Origin: Litchfieldia stipae
Lineage (GTDB): Bacteria; Bacillota; Bacilli; Bacillales; Bacillaceae_L
Assembly: GCF_014837155.1 (NCBI RefSeq)
Contig: NZ_JACYHA010000008.1
Coordinates: 1 to 64,000, forward strand
DNA length: 64,000 nucleotides
Reading direction: 5' to 3'
The position numbers were made by a program, and so were the translations under genes. Position 1 is the first letter of the stretch, and every line of letters starts with the position of its first letter. Of the stretch, positions 19,588 to 28,916 are shown one piece after another. The notes beneath the pieces were generated by a model. It saw nothing but the letters and a program-made list of their open reading frames with translations, was not told the origin of the DNA and did not search any database.

Positions 19588-20427
19588 TTATCCTTTATTG
19601 GCTCCAGCCTTTAATCCATCAACTAGTTGATCCTGGAAGATGAAGAAAAGAATTGTGATTGGAACAGCTACTAATACGGCTCCTGCTGCGAATGTTGTAA
19701 ATTCACTATTTCCACGGCCAGTTACCATTTCAAATAATCCGATAGCTAATGTTTTCTTCTCACCTGAACGAAGGACAAGTCTTGCAAAGATAAAGTCCAT
19801 CCATGGTCCGATGAAGTTTGTTACTGCAATAAATACTAGAATTGGTTTTGATAGTGGCATCATAATTCTTGCGAAAATCGTCAAATGACTCGCACCATCA
19901 ATTTTTGCTGCTTCCTCTAGGCTTCTTGGCATTCCATCGAAGTACCCTTTTACTAACCATGCATTAAATGGAATCGATCCACCCGCATAGACTAGAATAA
20001 GTCCCCAATGGTTATCTAGTAAATTCAATTGTAGTAATAGGATATAGATTGCAATCATCCCCATAAACCCTGGGAACATCTGTAAGACAAGCATCGCCAT
20101 TAACCCTTGTTTTCTACCTGGGAAGCGGAATCTTGAAAATGCATAAGCGGCTGTCACAACTAAAAATGTTGAGAAAATCATATTCCAAAATGCAATTTTC
20201 AAGGTATTTTTATACCACGTAAGATAGTTTGTTTCTTGGAACAAATAGACATAATGTTTAAATGACAATGAATCAGGGATTAATTTTGTTGAGAACAACG
20301 AGTCCCCAGGGTTCATTGAACCAGTGATGATCCACACAACAGGATAAAGTACAAAAATTGTCGTAATAATTAGGATCGTATAGATAATTATGTGATTGAT
20401 TTTATTTTTCAAGGATAAACCGATCAT
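19588..20427 (-). CDS. Maltodextrin ABC transporter permease (MdxG/MalG-like)
   Basis: A 279-residue inner-membrane subunit with six predicted membrane helices. The ABC permease EAA loop reads EEAAKIDGASHLTIFARIMMPLSKP. MalG relatives pair with MalF to form the channel and dock on the ATPase. Its ATG overlaps the stop of the partner permease by four bases (ATGA). The cluster carries no ATP-binding gene; in B. subtilis MsmX serves several such importers, and the same is likely here. Confidence 0.92.
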   Translation of the reverse strand: MIGLSLKNKINHIIIYTILIITTIFVLYPVVWIITGSMNPGDSLFSTKLIPDSLSFKHYVYLFQETNYLTWYKNTLKIAFWNMIFSTFLVVTAAYAFSRFRFPGRKQGLMAMLVLQMFPGFMGMIAIYILLLQLNLLDNHWGLILVYAGGSIPFNAWLVKGYFDGMPRSLEEAAKIDGASHLTIFARIMMPLSKPILVFIAVTNFIGPWMDFIFARLVLRSGEKKTLAIGLFEMVTGRGNSEFTTFAAGAVLVAVPITILFFIFQDQLVDGLKAGANKG

Positions 20428-21830
20428 GACATCATATCCTCCTCTTTAAAGGCTCTCGTTTTTCTAAAGTTATAGATGGAGAAGGTTGCAATAACTATGA
20501 ATATTAATATCGATACAACAGATGCAACAGCAAATTGACTATTATCAAGAGTTAATTTGTAAATCCAACTGATCAGAATATCTGTTGAACCAGCATATGT
20601 GTAATCCATATTTACAGGACCACCTTCAGTCATTAAGTAAATAATGTTAAAGTTATTGAAATTATTAGCTAATGACATGATTGCAAGTGGTGCAGTTGAG
20701 AACATAATTAATGGTAGTGTAATCTTCCAGAACTTTTGAACAGAAGAGGCACCATCTACTTCGGCAGCTTCATACACTTCTTTATCAATACTTGTCATAA
20801 CTCCACTCATAAGGACCATCCAGAAAGGAAATCCAAACCACATATTTACTACAACAAGTGTTAGCTTCGCTAAAGTTGGATCAGATAACCACGGGATTGC
20901 AGATTCGATAATCCCTAAGTCCATTAAGTACTTATTAATAGGACCAAATTGACCGTTAAAGATATTACGGAAGATTAGGATCGATACAAACTGTGGAATC
21001 GCCCAAGGTAAAATAAAAATACTTCTCCAAAACTTCTTCAGCTTAATTCCTTTTTGATTAATAAGTACAGCAAAGATTAATCCTAAAAAGAATGTTGTAA
21101 TTGTTGCTAAAACTGCCCAGACAACTGTCCATGTGAATACTCCATAGAACGTTGTGCTCCACGTTTTCATTTGGAATAATTGGATAAAAGTATCAAATCC
21201 AACCCAGTCAACTAAATGCTTAGGTGGCAAGTGATTTGGTGCAGAATAGTTTGTAAAAGCAATTAAAATACCAAATAATAATGGCAAAATCGTTAAGAAA
21301 GATGTAAAAAGGACAGATGGTGTTAATAGAATATAAGGAAATCCATTTTCCCAAATGTTTTTAAACATTTCTTTTGCGTTATTAGGCTTAATTCCTTTTT
21401 CTTCTTTATTCTTTGCGACCTTATATGCATCACGAACATTAATATAGTAGAACCATAGGAATAAAATAAATGAAATTAAGAATAAGATCCCTTCAATCAT
21501 CAAGAATATTGAGTGGTCACCTTGTACGATCTCAAATCCATTACGCGTTTGGGTTGTTTCTCCAAGAGTTGTAAGTCCCCACATTGCCCATTGGAAAGGT
21601 ACTGTCCAGAAAATTAGAAGATAAAGTTCTAAAGCTAGGAAAGACAAGCCTTTGACAATTTGTTTGTTATAAATCTGACCAAGACCCATAAATAATAAGG
21701 ATAATAAGGCAGCGATTTTAGGTTTTGTGAAGAATGTTTTTTTAGAAGATAATTGATTGGGAGATCCCTGCATTTTTTTTTGTTTAGTATTTTGTGAATC
21801 AATATTTTTTTCACTTGGTAATGCACTCAT
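20424..21830 (-). CDS. Maltodextrin ABC transporter permease (MdxF/MalF-like)
   Basis: A 468-residue membrane subunit. An unusual N-terminal extension of about 35 polar residues (MSALPSEKNIDSQNTKQKK) precedes two extra helices and then the conserved permease core with EAA loop YEAAEVDGASSVQKFWKITLPL. I start at ATG 21830, because AGAGGAG lies eight bases upstream; a GTG at 21839 is nearer to that site but less likely. The extra N-terminal helices are as in MalF/MdxF. Located between the solute-binding protein and the MalG-like partner. Confidence 0.92.
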   Translation of the reverse strand: MSALPSEKNIDSQNTKQKKMQGSPNQLSSKKTFFTKPKIAALLSLLFMGLGQIYNKQIVKGLSFLALELYLLIFWTVPFQWAMWGLTTLGETTQTRNGFEIVQGDHSIFLMIEGILFLISFILFLWFYYINVRDAYKVAKNKEEKGIKPNNAKEMFKNIWENGFPYILLTPSVLFTSFLTILPLLFGILIAFTNYSAPNHLPPKHLVDWVGFDTFIQLFQMKTWSTTFYGVFTWTVVWAVLATITTFFLGLIFAVLINQKGIKLKKFWRSIFILPWAIPQFVSILIFRNIFNGQFGPINKYLMDLGIIESAIPWLSDPTLAKLTLVVVNMWFGFPFWMVLMSGVMTSIDKEVYEAAEVDGASSVQKFWKITLPLIMFSTAPLAIMSLANNFNNFNIIYLMTEGGPVNMDYTYAGSTDILISWIYKLTLDNSQFAVASVVSILIFIVIATFSIYNFRKTRAFKEEDMMS

Positions 21831-21853
21831 GTTTCTCACTCCTCTTTAAAGTG

Positions 21854-21885
21854 GTGAGCTAATACCTATGAAGGTATTAGCCCAC
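21854..21885 (-). promoter_or_regulatory. Intercistronic hairpin between malE-like and malF-like genes
   Basis: Arms GTGAGCTAATACC (21854-21866) and GGTATTAGCCCAC (21873-21885), one mismatch. No U-run follows on the minus strand, so it more likely protects or processes the upstream message, giving more binding protein than permease. Confidence 0.6.
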
Positions 21886-21894
21886 GAATCTTGA

Positions 21895-23220
21895 TTATTT
21901 CGTTTGTGTTGCTATTGCGTCTTTAATTTGTTGAACCCCTTTATCAAGAGCTTCTTTTGGATCTGATTCACCATTCCAGATAGCAGTAAATGCTACTTCC
22001 ATTCCAGCCCATACATGTTGCATTGCAGGGATATTAGGCATAGAAACTGAATGTTGTGCTTGCTCTAAGAATGCAAGATTAAGTTCATCTGCTTTGATTG
22101 TTTCATTGTCTAGTAATGCGTTAGACGGTGGTAATTGACCTGTCATTTCATAGCGCTTTAATAACATTTCATCACTTGTAGAGAACTTAGCAAATAATGT
22201 AGCAGCTTTTGGATACTCACTATAAGCGTTTACAAATAGCGCTTTAACACCTGAGAAAGTTTGTGGAATTTCTCCATTTTCTAATGTAGGCATTAATTTC
22301 ACACCAAAGTTTACACCAGCTTCTTGATGTCCTTTTACAGCCCAAGGACCTGATACATAATATAGAAGTTTTCCTTCATTGAAATGTGAACTGATTACAT
22401 CACCAGTAATGTCTTCTTTTTTAAGTGGTAGAATTTCTTCGCGTAGTTGTACCATTAACTCAGCAGCTTTAAGTCCGCCTTCATTATTTAACCCGATATC
22501 TTGTGGATTTGTGTTGTTATCACCGAAGATGTAACCACCGTATCCACCAAGGAATCCGTGAACTAAATAGTAGTTACCTGGCTCAATCATAAATCCATAT
22601 GAACCTTTATTCTTTTCCATAAATTCTTTTGATTGTTGAATTAATTCTTCCATTGTTTCAGCTGGCTCAAAGCCCATTTCATCTAATAAATCTTGATTAT
22701 AATAAAGTGCAACTGTTTCAATCGCTAAAGGATATCCAAACATTTTGTACTCACCTTCAGAATTAGCAGATACACCAGTAACTGCTCCATCCATGAAACG
22801 CTCTTGCAATTCTTCAGCGTAATAGTTTTCGTAGATTAATCCAGCAGCATCCATATTTCCAACATGGTCATGTGCTCCTGTAAATATATCTCCACCTAGA
22901 CCAGCAGGTCCGTCAGTTTGAAGCTTACCAGGTGCATCTGTGTGTCCAACTTCTTCAAACGTTACAGGAATGCCATACTCTTCTGTAAATTTCTCAGCAA
23001 CATATTGTGTCCACTCTGCTTCTTGATCAGCATTACCCCAAACGATTAGTTCAGCGCCTTCTTCTGGCTCAAGTTCAGTAGCTTCTGCTTGACTTTCTGT
23101 CTTTTCTTCACCAGTATTTTGCTCTGGTGCAGTATTATCTGTTGAACCACCTGGTTTACCACATGCGGCTAAAACTAAGATTAACATTGCAATTACGAAT
23201 AAACTTAACCCTTTTTTCAT
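21895..23220 (-). CDS. Maltodextrin-binding lipoprotein of ABC transporter (MdxE/MalE-like)
   Basis: A 441-residue lipoprotein. Signal peptide MKKGLSLFVIAMLILVLAAC with lipobox LAAC, an acidic linker rich in Glu and Thr, then a solute-binding fold (ELIVWGNADQEAEWTQYVAEKF; ISSHFNEGKLLYYVSGPWAV; SEYPKAATLFAKFSTSDE). The start is ATG 23220, with AAAGGTGGG upstream; the GTG at 23232 overlaps that site. It delivers maltodextrins to the two permeases. Promoter and operators are in the 430-base gap upstream. Confidence 0.92.
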   Translation of the reverse strand: MKKGLSLFVIAMLILVLAACGKPGGSTDNTAPEQNTGEEKTESQAEATELEPEEGAELIVWGNADQEAEWTQYVAEKFTEEYGIPVTFEEVGHTDAPGKLQTDGPAGLGGDIFTGAHDHVGNMDAAGLIYENYYAEELQERFMDGAVTGVSANSEGEYKMFGYPLAIETVALYYNQDLLDEMGFEPAETMEELIQQSKEFMEKNKGSYGFMIEPGNYYLVHGFLGGYGGYIFGDNNTNPQDIGLNNEGGLKAAELMVQLREEILPLKKEDITGDVISSHFNEGKLLYYVSGPWAVKGHQEAGVNFGVKLMPTLENGEIPQTFSGVKALFVNAYSEYPKAATLFAKFSTSDEMLLKRYEMTGQLPPSNALLDNETIKADELNLAFLEQAQHSVSMPNIPAMQHVWAGMEVAFTAIWNGESDPKEALDKGVQQIKDAIATQTK

Positions 23221-23314
23221 TGAATAGCCCACCTTTTATTTAATATTTTTTATTTAATGCTATTTTGATAAAGAGACTACCAATCTAGCATATGAAACCG
23301 AAACCATAAGAATT

Positions 23315-23330
23315 GATAAAACGTTTAATC
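23315..23330 (+). promoter_or_regulatory. LacI-type operator, downstream of the mal promoter
   Basis: GATAAAACGTTTAATC, the same 16 bases as 14316-14331 on the other strand. It lies about 30-45 bases after the predicted start of transcription. Confidence 0.75.
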
Positions 23331-23365
23331 ACCAGGTATAACCAAATAAGACTAATTGCTACCAT

Positions 23366-23395
23366 ATTATACCTTCTATAATTCTATAAGATAAA
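23366..23395 (-). promoter_or_regulatory. Probable promoter of the mal transport genes
   Basis: A perfect TATAAT (23371-23366, minus strand) with a weak -35 TTATCT 17 bases upstream. Two AAACGTTT/AACGTTT operators flank it (23315-23330, 23403-23418), centred about 88 bases apart, which would allow looping or road-block repression. Confidence 0.55.
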
Positions 23396-23402
23396 AATTG
23401 TT

Positions 23403-23418
23403 GGTATAACGTTTAATC
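23403..23418 (+). promoter_or_regulatory. Second LacI-type operator of the mal promoter
   Basis: GGTATAACGTTTAATC, 14 of 16 bases equal to the copy at 23315-23330, upstream of the predicted promoter. A third, weaker copy (AAATAAACGTTTTAAT) is at 23584-23599. Confidence 0.65.
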
Positions 23419-23520
23419 ATTTAGCCAAAAAAATGAACCTTTGGTGAAAACCTTTACATATCATTTAATTAAAATCCTTCGTTAAAATGACTCTACTAAT
23501 TAAATTCTCTGTTCAGGTCT

Positions 23521-23536
23521 TTGCAAACGGTTTCTC
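23521..23536. promoter_or_regulatory. cre-like catabolite repression site
   Basis: TTGCAAACGGTTTCTC matches the CcpA cre consensus at about 14 of 16 positions. It is about 150 bases upstream of the predicted promoter. LacI-type and cre sites look alike, so it could instead be another regulator operator. Confidence 0.45.
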
Positions 23537-23650
23537 TTACATTTTTCATTTTAATTTCATTTACTTTGTTTGTCAACAAAAAAAAATAAACGTTTTAATT
23601 AAGAAAATAAACCGACCAAATATCCTCCAATAAATGATCGGTTTTCACTT

Positions 23651-25651
23651 CTATGCTCCACTATTTATATCTCTTGGTTTATCATTTCCAAACATATTCA
23701 TTGCTAGAATACTTGCAACTACTAAGACTCCAACTATATCTGTTATTGTTTCAGGGACGATCATCATAAGTGCCCCCACACCTAGAATCAGTCTAAACCA
23801 TACATTTAATTTTGTTTTAAAATATCCTTCAATGGCTGCACTTAAAGCAACAATTCCAATCACTGCTGTTACTGTGATTAATAGAATATCAAAAATTGGT
23901 GCCATCGGAAATACTTTTGTATTAATCGCAGCGTCCGTTACATCAATCATTAGCATAGCAGGATTATAGACAAATAAATATGGAATCAGGATTCCGGCTG
24001 CTGACAATCTTAAAGAAGCGAAACCAGTTCTCATTGGATCACCACCAGAGATTCCAGCACCCGCAAAGGCTGCAAGAGCAACAGGTGGTGTAACATTCGC
24101 AAAAATTCCGAAGTAAAACACAAACATATGAGCAACAAGAATTGGGATTCCAAACTCTGCTAATGCCGGTGCAGCCATTGTAGCTGTAATGATATATGCT
24201 GGAATGGAAGGCAACCCCATACCAAGAATCATCGAAGCAATCATGGTAAAGAATAAGGTAAAGAACAGAGATCCTGCACCTAAGCTTGCAATCGATGAAG
24301 TCATCACATTCCCAAAACCTGTTAAACTGACGACCCCTATAATAATCCCTACAACTGCGCAAGCGACCATAACTGATAAGGACTGTCTTGCTCCGCTATC
24401 TAAAGCCTCTAGGATATCCTTTATAGACATCCTTGTATTCTTTCTAAATGCTGCAACAACCACTGTTGAGACAATGGTGTAGAATGCCGCATGACCAATT
24501 GGAATGTTCTGATATAACAAGATGATTAGAAAGACGATTGGAAGCAACAAATGCCCTTGTTCTTTCATTATGAACTTTAATCTTGGAAGGTCCGCTTTGG
24601 GAATGCCTTTTAGATTCTCTTTTCCAGCTCTATAGTGCACCTGCATGATAACCGCTAAAAAATATAAAAGAGCTGGAATGAGTGCAGCTAAGGCAATCGT
24701 TCCATAAGATACTCCCGTTGCTTCAGCCATGATGAAGGCACTCGCTCCCATAATCGGAGGCAAAATTTGCCCTCCAACCGATGCACTTGCTTCGACTGCA
24801 CCAGCGAAATTCTTTGAGTAACCAATCCTTTTCATTAACGGAATAGTAAAAGCACCGGTTCCTACTACATTGGCAACAGCAGCACCATTAATACTTCCCA
24901 TAAATCCACTTGAGATGACCGCTACTTTTGCTGGTCCACCTTGTTTATGTCCTGCAAGAGCAAGAGCTAGATTATTAAAAAATTGCCCCATCCCTGATTT
25001 TGCTAAAAAGGCGCCAAATAAAATAAACAGAAAAATAAAGTTCACTGAGGCTCCAATCGCAGTTGAATATAAGCCTTCTGTTTTAAGATATAATTGCCCA
25101 AAAATATCACCTAGATCATATGGTCGTGTCATAAGCTTCCTAGGAATCCAGCTCATGTGGCTTATAAATGGATACGCCAAGAAAATAAGCGCAAGAATAG
25201 GCAAAATAATCCCAGTAACCCGTCTAGCTGCTTCTAATACAAGAAGAACGGTCACAATCGCTAAGACGATATCTACTGTGTTAGGAATACCACCACGAGT
25301 AGTCATAATGGCGGTGTACTCTACTATAATATATCCTGCGGTTCCTAATGATAAAAGGAATAGTATCCAGTCAAACCATGCAATCCTGCTACGATCTTGA
25401 TTTTTAGTTGTTGGATAAAGTAAAAAAATCAAACTTAGTCCAGCAGCGACGTGAATGGCTCTTTGTTGTAATGTTGGGATTGGGTTAAATGTGATGTATA
25501 AATGAAATAGTGAGTAAACTATTGCAAATGCAGAGATAATGATGACAATTCTCTTATTACTAATTCGTCTAACCTTTGATTCATTATCATATTTTTCTAA
25601 AATCTTTTGTTTTTGATCTTCTGTAACGATATCTTTATCCTTTCCTACCAT
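23651..25651 (-). CDS. TAXI-TRAP transporter fused permease (DctQ-DctM type)
   Basis: A 666-residue integral membrane protein with many hydrophobic segments. The N-terminal part (to about 170) corresponds to the small DctQ subunit; the rest is the large DctM domain with conserved stretches such as GFMGSINGAAVANVVGTGAFTIPLMKRIGYSKNFAGAVEASASVGGQILPP (quoted in part: GGQILPPIMGASAF) and GLPSIPAYI. It imports organic acids such as glutamate or C4-dicarboxylates using a sodium or proton gradient; the substrate is not readable. The ATG at 25651 overlaps the end of the DUF1850 gene by seven bases. Confidence 0.92.
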   Translation of the reverse strand: MVGKDKDIVTEDQKQKILEKYDNESKVRRISNKRIVIIISAFAIVYSLFHLYITFNPIPTLQQRAIHVAAGLSLIFLLYPTTKNQDRSRIAWFDWILFLLSLGTAGYIIVEYTAIMTTRGGIPNTVDIVLAIVTVLLVLEAARRVTGIILPILALIFLAYPFISHMSWIPRKLMTRPYDLGDIFGQLYLKTEGLYSTAIGASVNFIFLFILFGAFLAKSGMGQFFNNLALALAGHKQGGPAKVAVISSGFMGSINGAAVANVVGTGAFTIPLMKRIGYSKNFAGAVEASASVGGQILPPIMGASAFIMAEATGVSYGTIALAALIPALLYFLAVIMQVHYRAGKENLKGIPKADLPRLKFIMKEQGHLLLPIVFLIILLYQNIPIGHAAFYTIVSTVVVAAFRKNTRMSIKDILEALDSGARQSLSVMVACAVVGIIIGVVSLTGFGNVMTSSIASLGAGSLFFTLFFTMIASMILGMGLPSIPAYIITATMAAPALAEFGIPILVAHMFVFYFGIFANVTPPVALAAFAGAGISGGDPMRTGFASLRLSAAGILIPYLFVYNPAMLMIDVTDAAINTKVFPMAPIFDILLITVTAVIGIVALSAAIEGYFKTKLNVWFRLILGVGALMMIVPETITDIVGVLVVASILAMNMFGNDKPRDINSGA

Positions 25652-26118
25652 TTCCCATCACCTCTTAATAACTCCCATAACGGAATTTTTTTCACTTCAA
25701 TGGTTACTGTTTCATAATCATCCACCAATTCATACAACGGTATTGTTGATTTTTCTGTATATAAGGTTGTTTTGACGTTGTTTGAAACAAATAGATGAAT
25801 GTCCTCCATTTTTTGATTGATCAACATATGCACAAATCCATCATTTGAGGGAATAATCGTTCCATCAGAGGGGGTGCCAGCTCCAAAAGTTTTAAAGCGA
25901 GTTTCATTTAAAAAAAGAGAATCGTTCCTCATTTCATATGTTTCATACCATGGCTCCTTTTCAACTGAATGAATCCAGCCAATTTCGAATGTATCATTGT
26001 CTAAATAAAAATAACGATCATTATATGAAACTTTTAATTTGGAGACATTAACAAATAGGAGTATAAGAAGCACTATTAACATAGTGCCTCCCATGATGAT
26101 AAAGCCTTTATTGTTCAT
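25645..26118 (-). CDS. DUF1850 membrane-anchored protein of TRAP operon
   Basis: A 157-residue protein with one N-terminal membrane segment (FIIMGGTMLIVLLILLFVNV) and an extracytoplasmic domain that contains the DUF1850 pattern (FEIGWIHSVEKEPWYETYEM; FKTFGAGTPSDG). DUF1850 genes regularly sit between TAXI-binding protein and TRAP permease genes, and I infer a helper role for the transporter. I start at ATG 26118, overlapping the previous gene by eleven bases; a TTG at 26154 would add twelve residues without improving the ribosome site. Confidence 0.82.
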   Translation of the reverse strand: MNNKGFIIMGGTMLIVLLILLFVNVSKLKVSYNDRYFYLDNDTFEIGWIHSVEKEPWYETYEMRNDSLFLNETRFKTFGAGTPSDGTIIPSNDGFVHMLINQKMEDIHLFVSNNVKTTLYTEKSTIPLYELVDDYETVTIEVKKIPLWELLRGDGKW

Positions 26119-27076
26119 CGTAATATTTCTTTGCTCCTGGATGAACTGGTGCAACCATTCCTTGCTGAGCAGCTTCTAATGAAACCTCAGTAGCAGCTTG
26201 ATGAGAATTCCCTAATTTCTCTAAACTCTCAAAAAATGTCTTTGTTAATTTATAGACATCATCTTCACTTAAATCGCTTTTTACCACAAGTGCATTCATG
26301 ATTGCAGCTGTTGGAACCGGCTCTTCGTTGCCATATGTTCCTGCTGGAATATCGATTGCGACAAAGTAAGCTTGAGCTTTGGCAATTTCAGCAATATTGT
26401 TTGGATCAACTGTGACCATTTTTATATCCAATGTCTTAGACAACTCTAGCACTGATGCATTTGGGAGACCACTTGTTAAGAATGCAGCATCAATTGTTCC
26501 TGATTTTAATCCATCTGCTGCTTCTGCGTAGCCTAAGTAATCTACTTGTATATCATCATATGTAATTCCGTGTCCATTTAGAAGATTACGTGCATTTACT
26601 TCTACTCCAGAGTTTTGGTCACCTACCGCTACTCTCTTTCCTACTAAATCTTCGATTGTATTAATATCTGAATCAGCAGTCGTAATGATTTGGACGAAGT
26701 TCGGATATAGAGTTGCCACTTGTTGAACTTGAGTGACAGACTCACTAAAGCTTCCTTCCCCGTTCACAGCTTCAGTCAACACATCACTCATCACGAAAGC
26801 CATTTCCGCTTTACCTTCTTTGATCAAGTTAATATTTTCAACAGATGCTCCAGTTGCTTGAGGTTTTGAATTTACTCCGTACACTTCTGAATACTCATTC
26901 GCAAGAGTTGTGCCGATAATATTATATGGACCTGAGGAACCTCCAGTTGCAATTGTCACAATGTTTGTAGATAAGCCATCCCCAGCTTCACTACCAGTAC
27001 TTTCATTTCCCCCACACCCTGCAAGCACTAACCCACTAAATAAAACGCTTACAAACAGCTTTTTATAATTCTTCAT
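26108..27076 (-). CDS. TAXI-family TRAP solute-binding lipoprotein
   Basis: A 322-residue secreted binding protein. The signal peptide ends in a lipobox LAGC (FVSVLFSGLVLAGCGG). TAXI features include TIATGGSSGPYNIIGTTLA near the N-terminus and DAAFLTSGLPNASV in the middle. It captures the substrate for the fused permease encoded two genes downstream. Start at ATG 27076 with GAGAGGT eight bases upstream; GTG 27082 is possible but too close. First gene of a three-gene operon with overlapping neighbours. Confidence 0.92.
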   Translation of the reverse strand: MKNYKKLFVSVLFSGLVLAGCGGNESTGSEAGDGLSTNIVTIATGGSSGPYNIIGTTLANEYSEVYGVNSKPQATGASVENINLIKEGKAEMAFVMSDVLTEAVNGEGSFSESVTQVQQVATLYPNFVQIITTADSDINTIEDLVGKRVAVGDQNSGVEVNARNLLNGHGITYDDIQVDYLGYAEAADGLKSGTIDAAFLTSGLPNASVLELSKTLDIKMVTVDPNNIAEIAKAQAYFVAIDIPAGTYGNEEPVPTAAIMNALVVKSDLSEDDVYKLTKTFFESLEKLGNSHQAATEVSLEAAQQGMVAPVHPGAKKYYDEQ

Positions 27077-27222
27077 CTTCACATACCTCTCCCCCTTGTC
27101 CTTGATTCATTCACATTTTAGCAAAATATGGTTAAAATATCAACGAATTGTTATTTTATTCTGATAATTAGACAAAAGTCTACAAAGATTGCAGAATTCG
27201 ATGCTATGAATCGTGACTGAAC

Positions 27223-27281
27223 CAAAAAGGAGTTATGTATTTTTTTATTGTCAGTAGACAATAAAAAAATACATAACTCCT
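27223..27281 (-). terminator. Long perfect hairpin terminator
   Basis: A 25-base perfect inverted repeat (27228-27252 with 27257-27281) and a four-base AGTA loop, followed by TTTTTGG on the minus strand. It ends the small gene at 27291. The stem is unusually long and almost entirely A/T in its centre. Confidence 0.8.
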
Positions 27282-27290
27282 ATACATTCA

Positions 27291-27437
27291 TTATTCCGTA
27301 CGATTCTTAAACGCTTCTTTTGTCACTAAGTACTCTTCTTCCTCAGGAACATGTTTTGACTCTTTCATTTCACTGCCTTTTGGTAGAACACCTGGATGAC
27401 CTTTTTTCTTACGTTCAAAGCTTTTTCCACGTGACAT
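27291..27437 (-). CDS. Small basic protein, 48 residues, unknown
   Basis: Starts MSRGKSFERKKKGHPG at ATG 27437 with AGGAGGTTCC upstream; earlier in-frame starts lack a ribosome site. The first half is rich in Lys and Arg, the second half in Glu (HVPEEEEYLVTKEAF), so it is a hydrophilic polyampholyte without predicted structure. It is typical of the many small conserved proteins of Bacillaceae, several of which are sporulation-linked, but I cannot name the family. It follows the CgoX gene by about 85 bases on the same strand and has a strong terminator. Confidence 0.65.
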   Translation of the reverse strand: MSRGKSFERKKKGHPGVLPKGSEMKESKHVPEEEEYLVTKEAFKNRTE

Positions 27438-27521
27438 AATGGAACCTCCTTCATATTGTACAAACTCAGTATTTTCAAATCTAGCTGCACTTATGCATTC
27501 AGAAGATCGCTCCAAAACGAT

Positions 27522-28916
27522 TTAACGTTGACTCAGTCGATCAACAATTTCTTTTGCGGTTTCCTTTCCATTTTGAATACAAGCCCCAATACCAACTCCA
27601 TAATAGGAGCAGCCAGCAAGTATGATATTTGGATAAGCGACAGATATCTTCTGATTAAGTGATTCAATGGCCTGACTGTGATTCAAGCTATAATTGGGCA
27701 TTAATTGATTCCAGTTAGTCACTTCAACAGCAGAAGGCTTCGCTTGGATTCCAATACTCTTTTCAATATCACTTAAAGCAACATTCACCAGTCCTTCTTC
27801 ATCCATTTCCATGAGTTTAGGATAGACTGGATTTGTACTTTTATAGAATAGACGAACCAGTAAGTTTCGGTTTTTTGAGGTATGAGCCCACTTTCTACTT
27901 GTCCATGTACTTGCATTACAAAGAACATCACCGTTCCCTGAGACAATAAACCCTGTCCCATCAGCAGGCAGCTGTTCATCAGGAAGATCGAATCCAAGAT
28001 AAATACTAATTAATGACGAGTTACTTAGCTTTTTGAAATCTTGCTCTAACTTCCCTGTCTTTAATAGTTCCTGTGCTACTTGATGAGGAGTTGCTAAAAC
28101 AATGTAATCAGCTTGCATCGTTACACCATTTGACAAAGACAATTCGTACGAATTATTCGTCTGGATAATGTTTTTCGTTTCAATCCCTTTTAGGATAGAA
28201 GCATCAGATAACTTAGATTCAAGTGCGTTAATAACAGTGGATAATCCGTCATGGAAAGAGACAAATTTTTTCTCCGACACAGCTTGGAATTTCTCCTTAT
28301 TCTGAGATAATCCTTCAATAATGCTCCCATATTGATTTTTATAATCTAATAGGTAAGGTAACGTTGATGCAAGAGTTAGTTCACTTAATTTCCCAGAATA
28401 TACCCCAGATAATACAGGGCTAATTTGCTTTTCCACTAATTCTTTCCCTAAGAAGTATTCAAGAAATTCACCCACTGAGCTTTCTTTGGTAAAATGTGTG
28501 TTTTCTGTACTGAAATCCTTTAATGCATCTAATTTGCCTTCTTCAGAGATCAATGTGCTGCTAAACAAAGACTCTTTACTTGTTGGAATCCCAAACACTG
28601 TATCTTTTGGAATCGGGTGAAGCTCATGGTCTGTATAGATATAAGAAATCCCAGTAGCATTATATGTAACTTGATCCTCAATCTCTAAATCCTTTATTAA
28701 TGGTAGGACACTTTCATGCCTAACAACGATGGAGTCAGCCCCTGTTTCCATAATGAAATCGTGCTGTTTCACAGAATGTATTTTTCCACCCAAATATTCA
28801 TTTTTTTCGACAAGCACTAATTCTATATCTAGATTCTCTTTCTTTTTTAATTGTTGTAAATAATATAGTGTGGATAAACCAGTAATCCCTCCACCTACAA
28901 CAACTACTTTCTTCAT
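27522..28916 (-). CDS. cgoX: Coproporphyrinogen III oxidase (HemY/CgoX type)
   Basis: A 464-residue FAD enzyme. The dinucleotide fold is at the N-terminus (VVVVGGGITGLSTLYYL), the FAD signature YLGGKIHSVKQHDFIMETGADSI is seen in part as GADSIV, and a C-terminal FAD-binding stretch reads NIILAGCSYYGVGIGACI. It oxidises coproporphyrinogen III to coproporphyrin III in the Gram-positive haem pathway. Start ATG 28916 with AAGGAGGT seven bases upstream; a TTG at 28934 overlaps the ribosome site. hemE and hemH, its usual neighbours in B. subtilis, are not beside it. Confidence 0.9.
   Translation of the reverse strand: MKKVVVVGGGITGLSTLYYLQQLKKKENLDIELVLVEKNEYLGGKIHSVKQHDFIMETGADSIVVRHESVLPLIKDLEIEDQVTYNATGISYIYTDHELHPIPKDTVFGIPTSKESLFSSTLISEEGKLDALKDFSTENTHFTKESSVGEFLEYFLGKELVEKQISPVLSGVYSGKLSELTLASTLPYLLDYKNQYGSIIEGLSQNKEKFQAVSEKKFVSFHDGLSTVINALESKLSDASILKGIETKNIIQTNNSYELSLSNGVTMQADYIVLATPHQVAQELLKTGKLEQDFKKLSNSSLISIYLGFDLPDEQLPADGTGFIVSGNGDVLCNASTWTSRKWAHTSKNRNLLVRLFYKSTNPVYPKLMEMDEEGLVNVALSDIEKSIGIQAKPSAVEVTNWNQLMPNYSLNHSQAIESLNQKISVAYPNIILAGCSYYGVGIGACIQNGKETAKEIVDRLSQR

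Noticed and set aside
23584-23599. Third mal operator
   Set aside because: Only about 12 of 16 positions match, and it lies far from the predicted promoter, so it is mentioned but not annotated as an independent operator.
24870-25400. 176-codon open frame opposite the TRAP permease
   Set aside because: Long only because the permease gene has few stops on the other strand; residues are proline/arginine-rich and there is no ribosome site.
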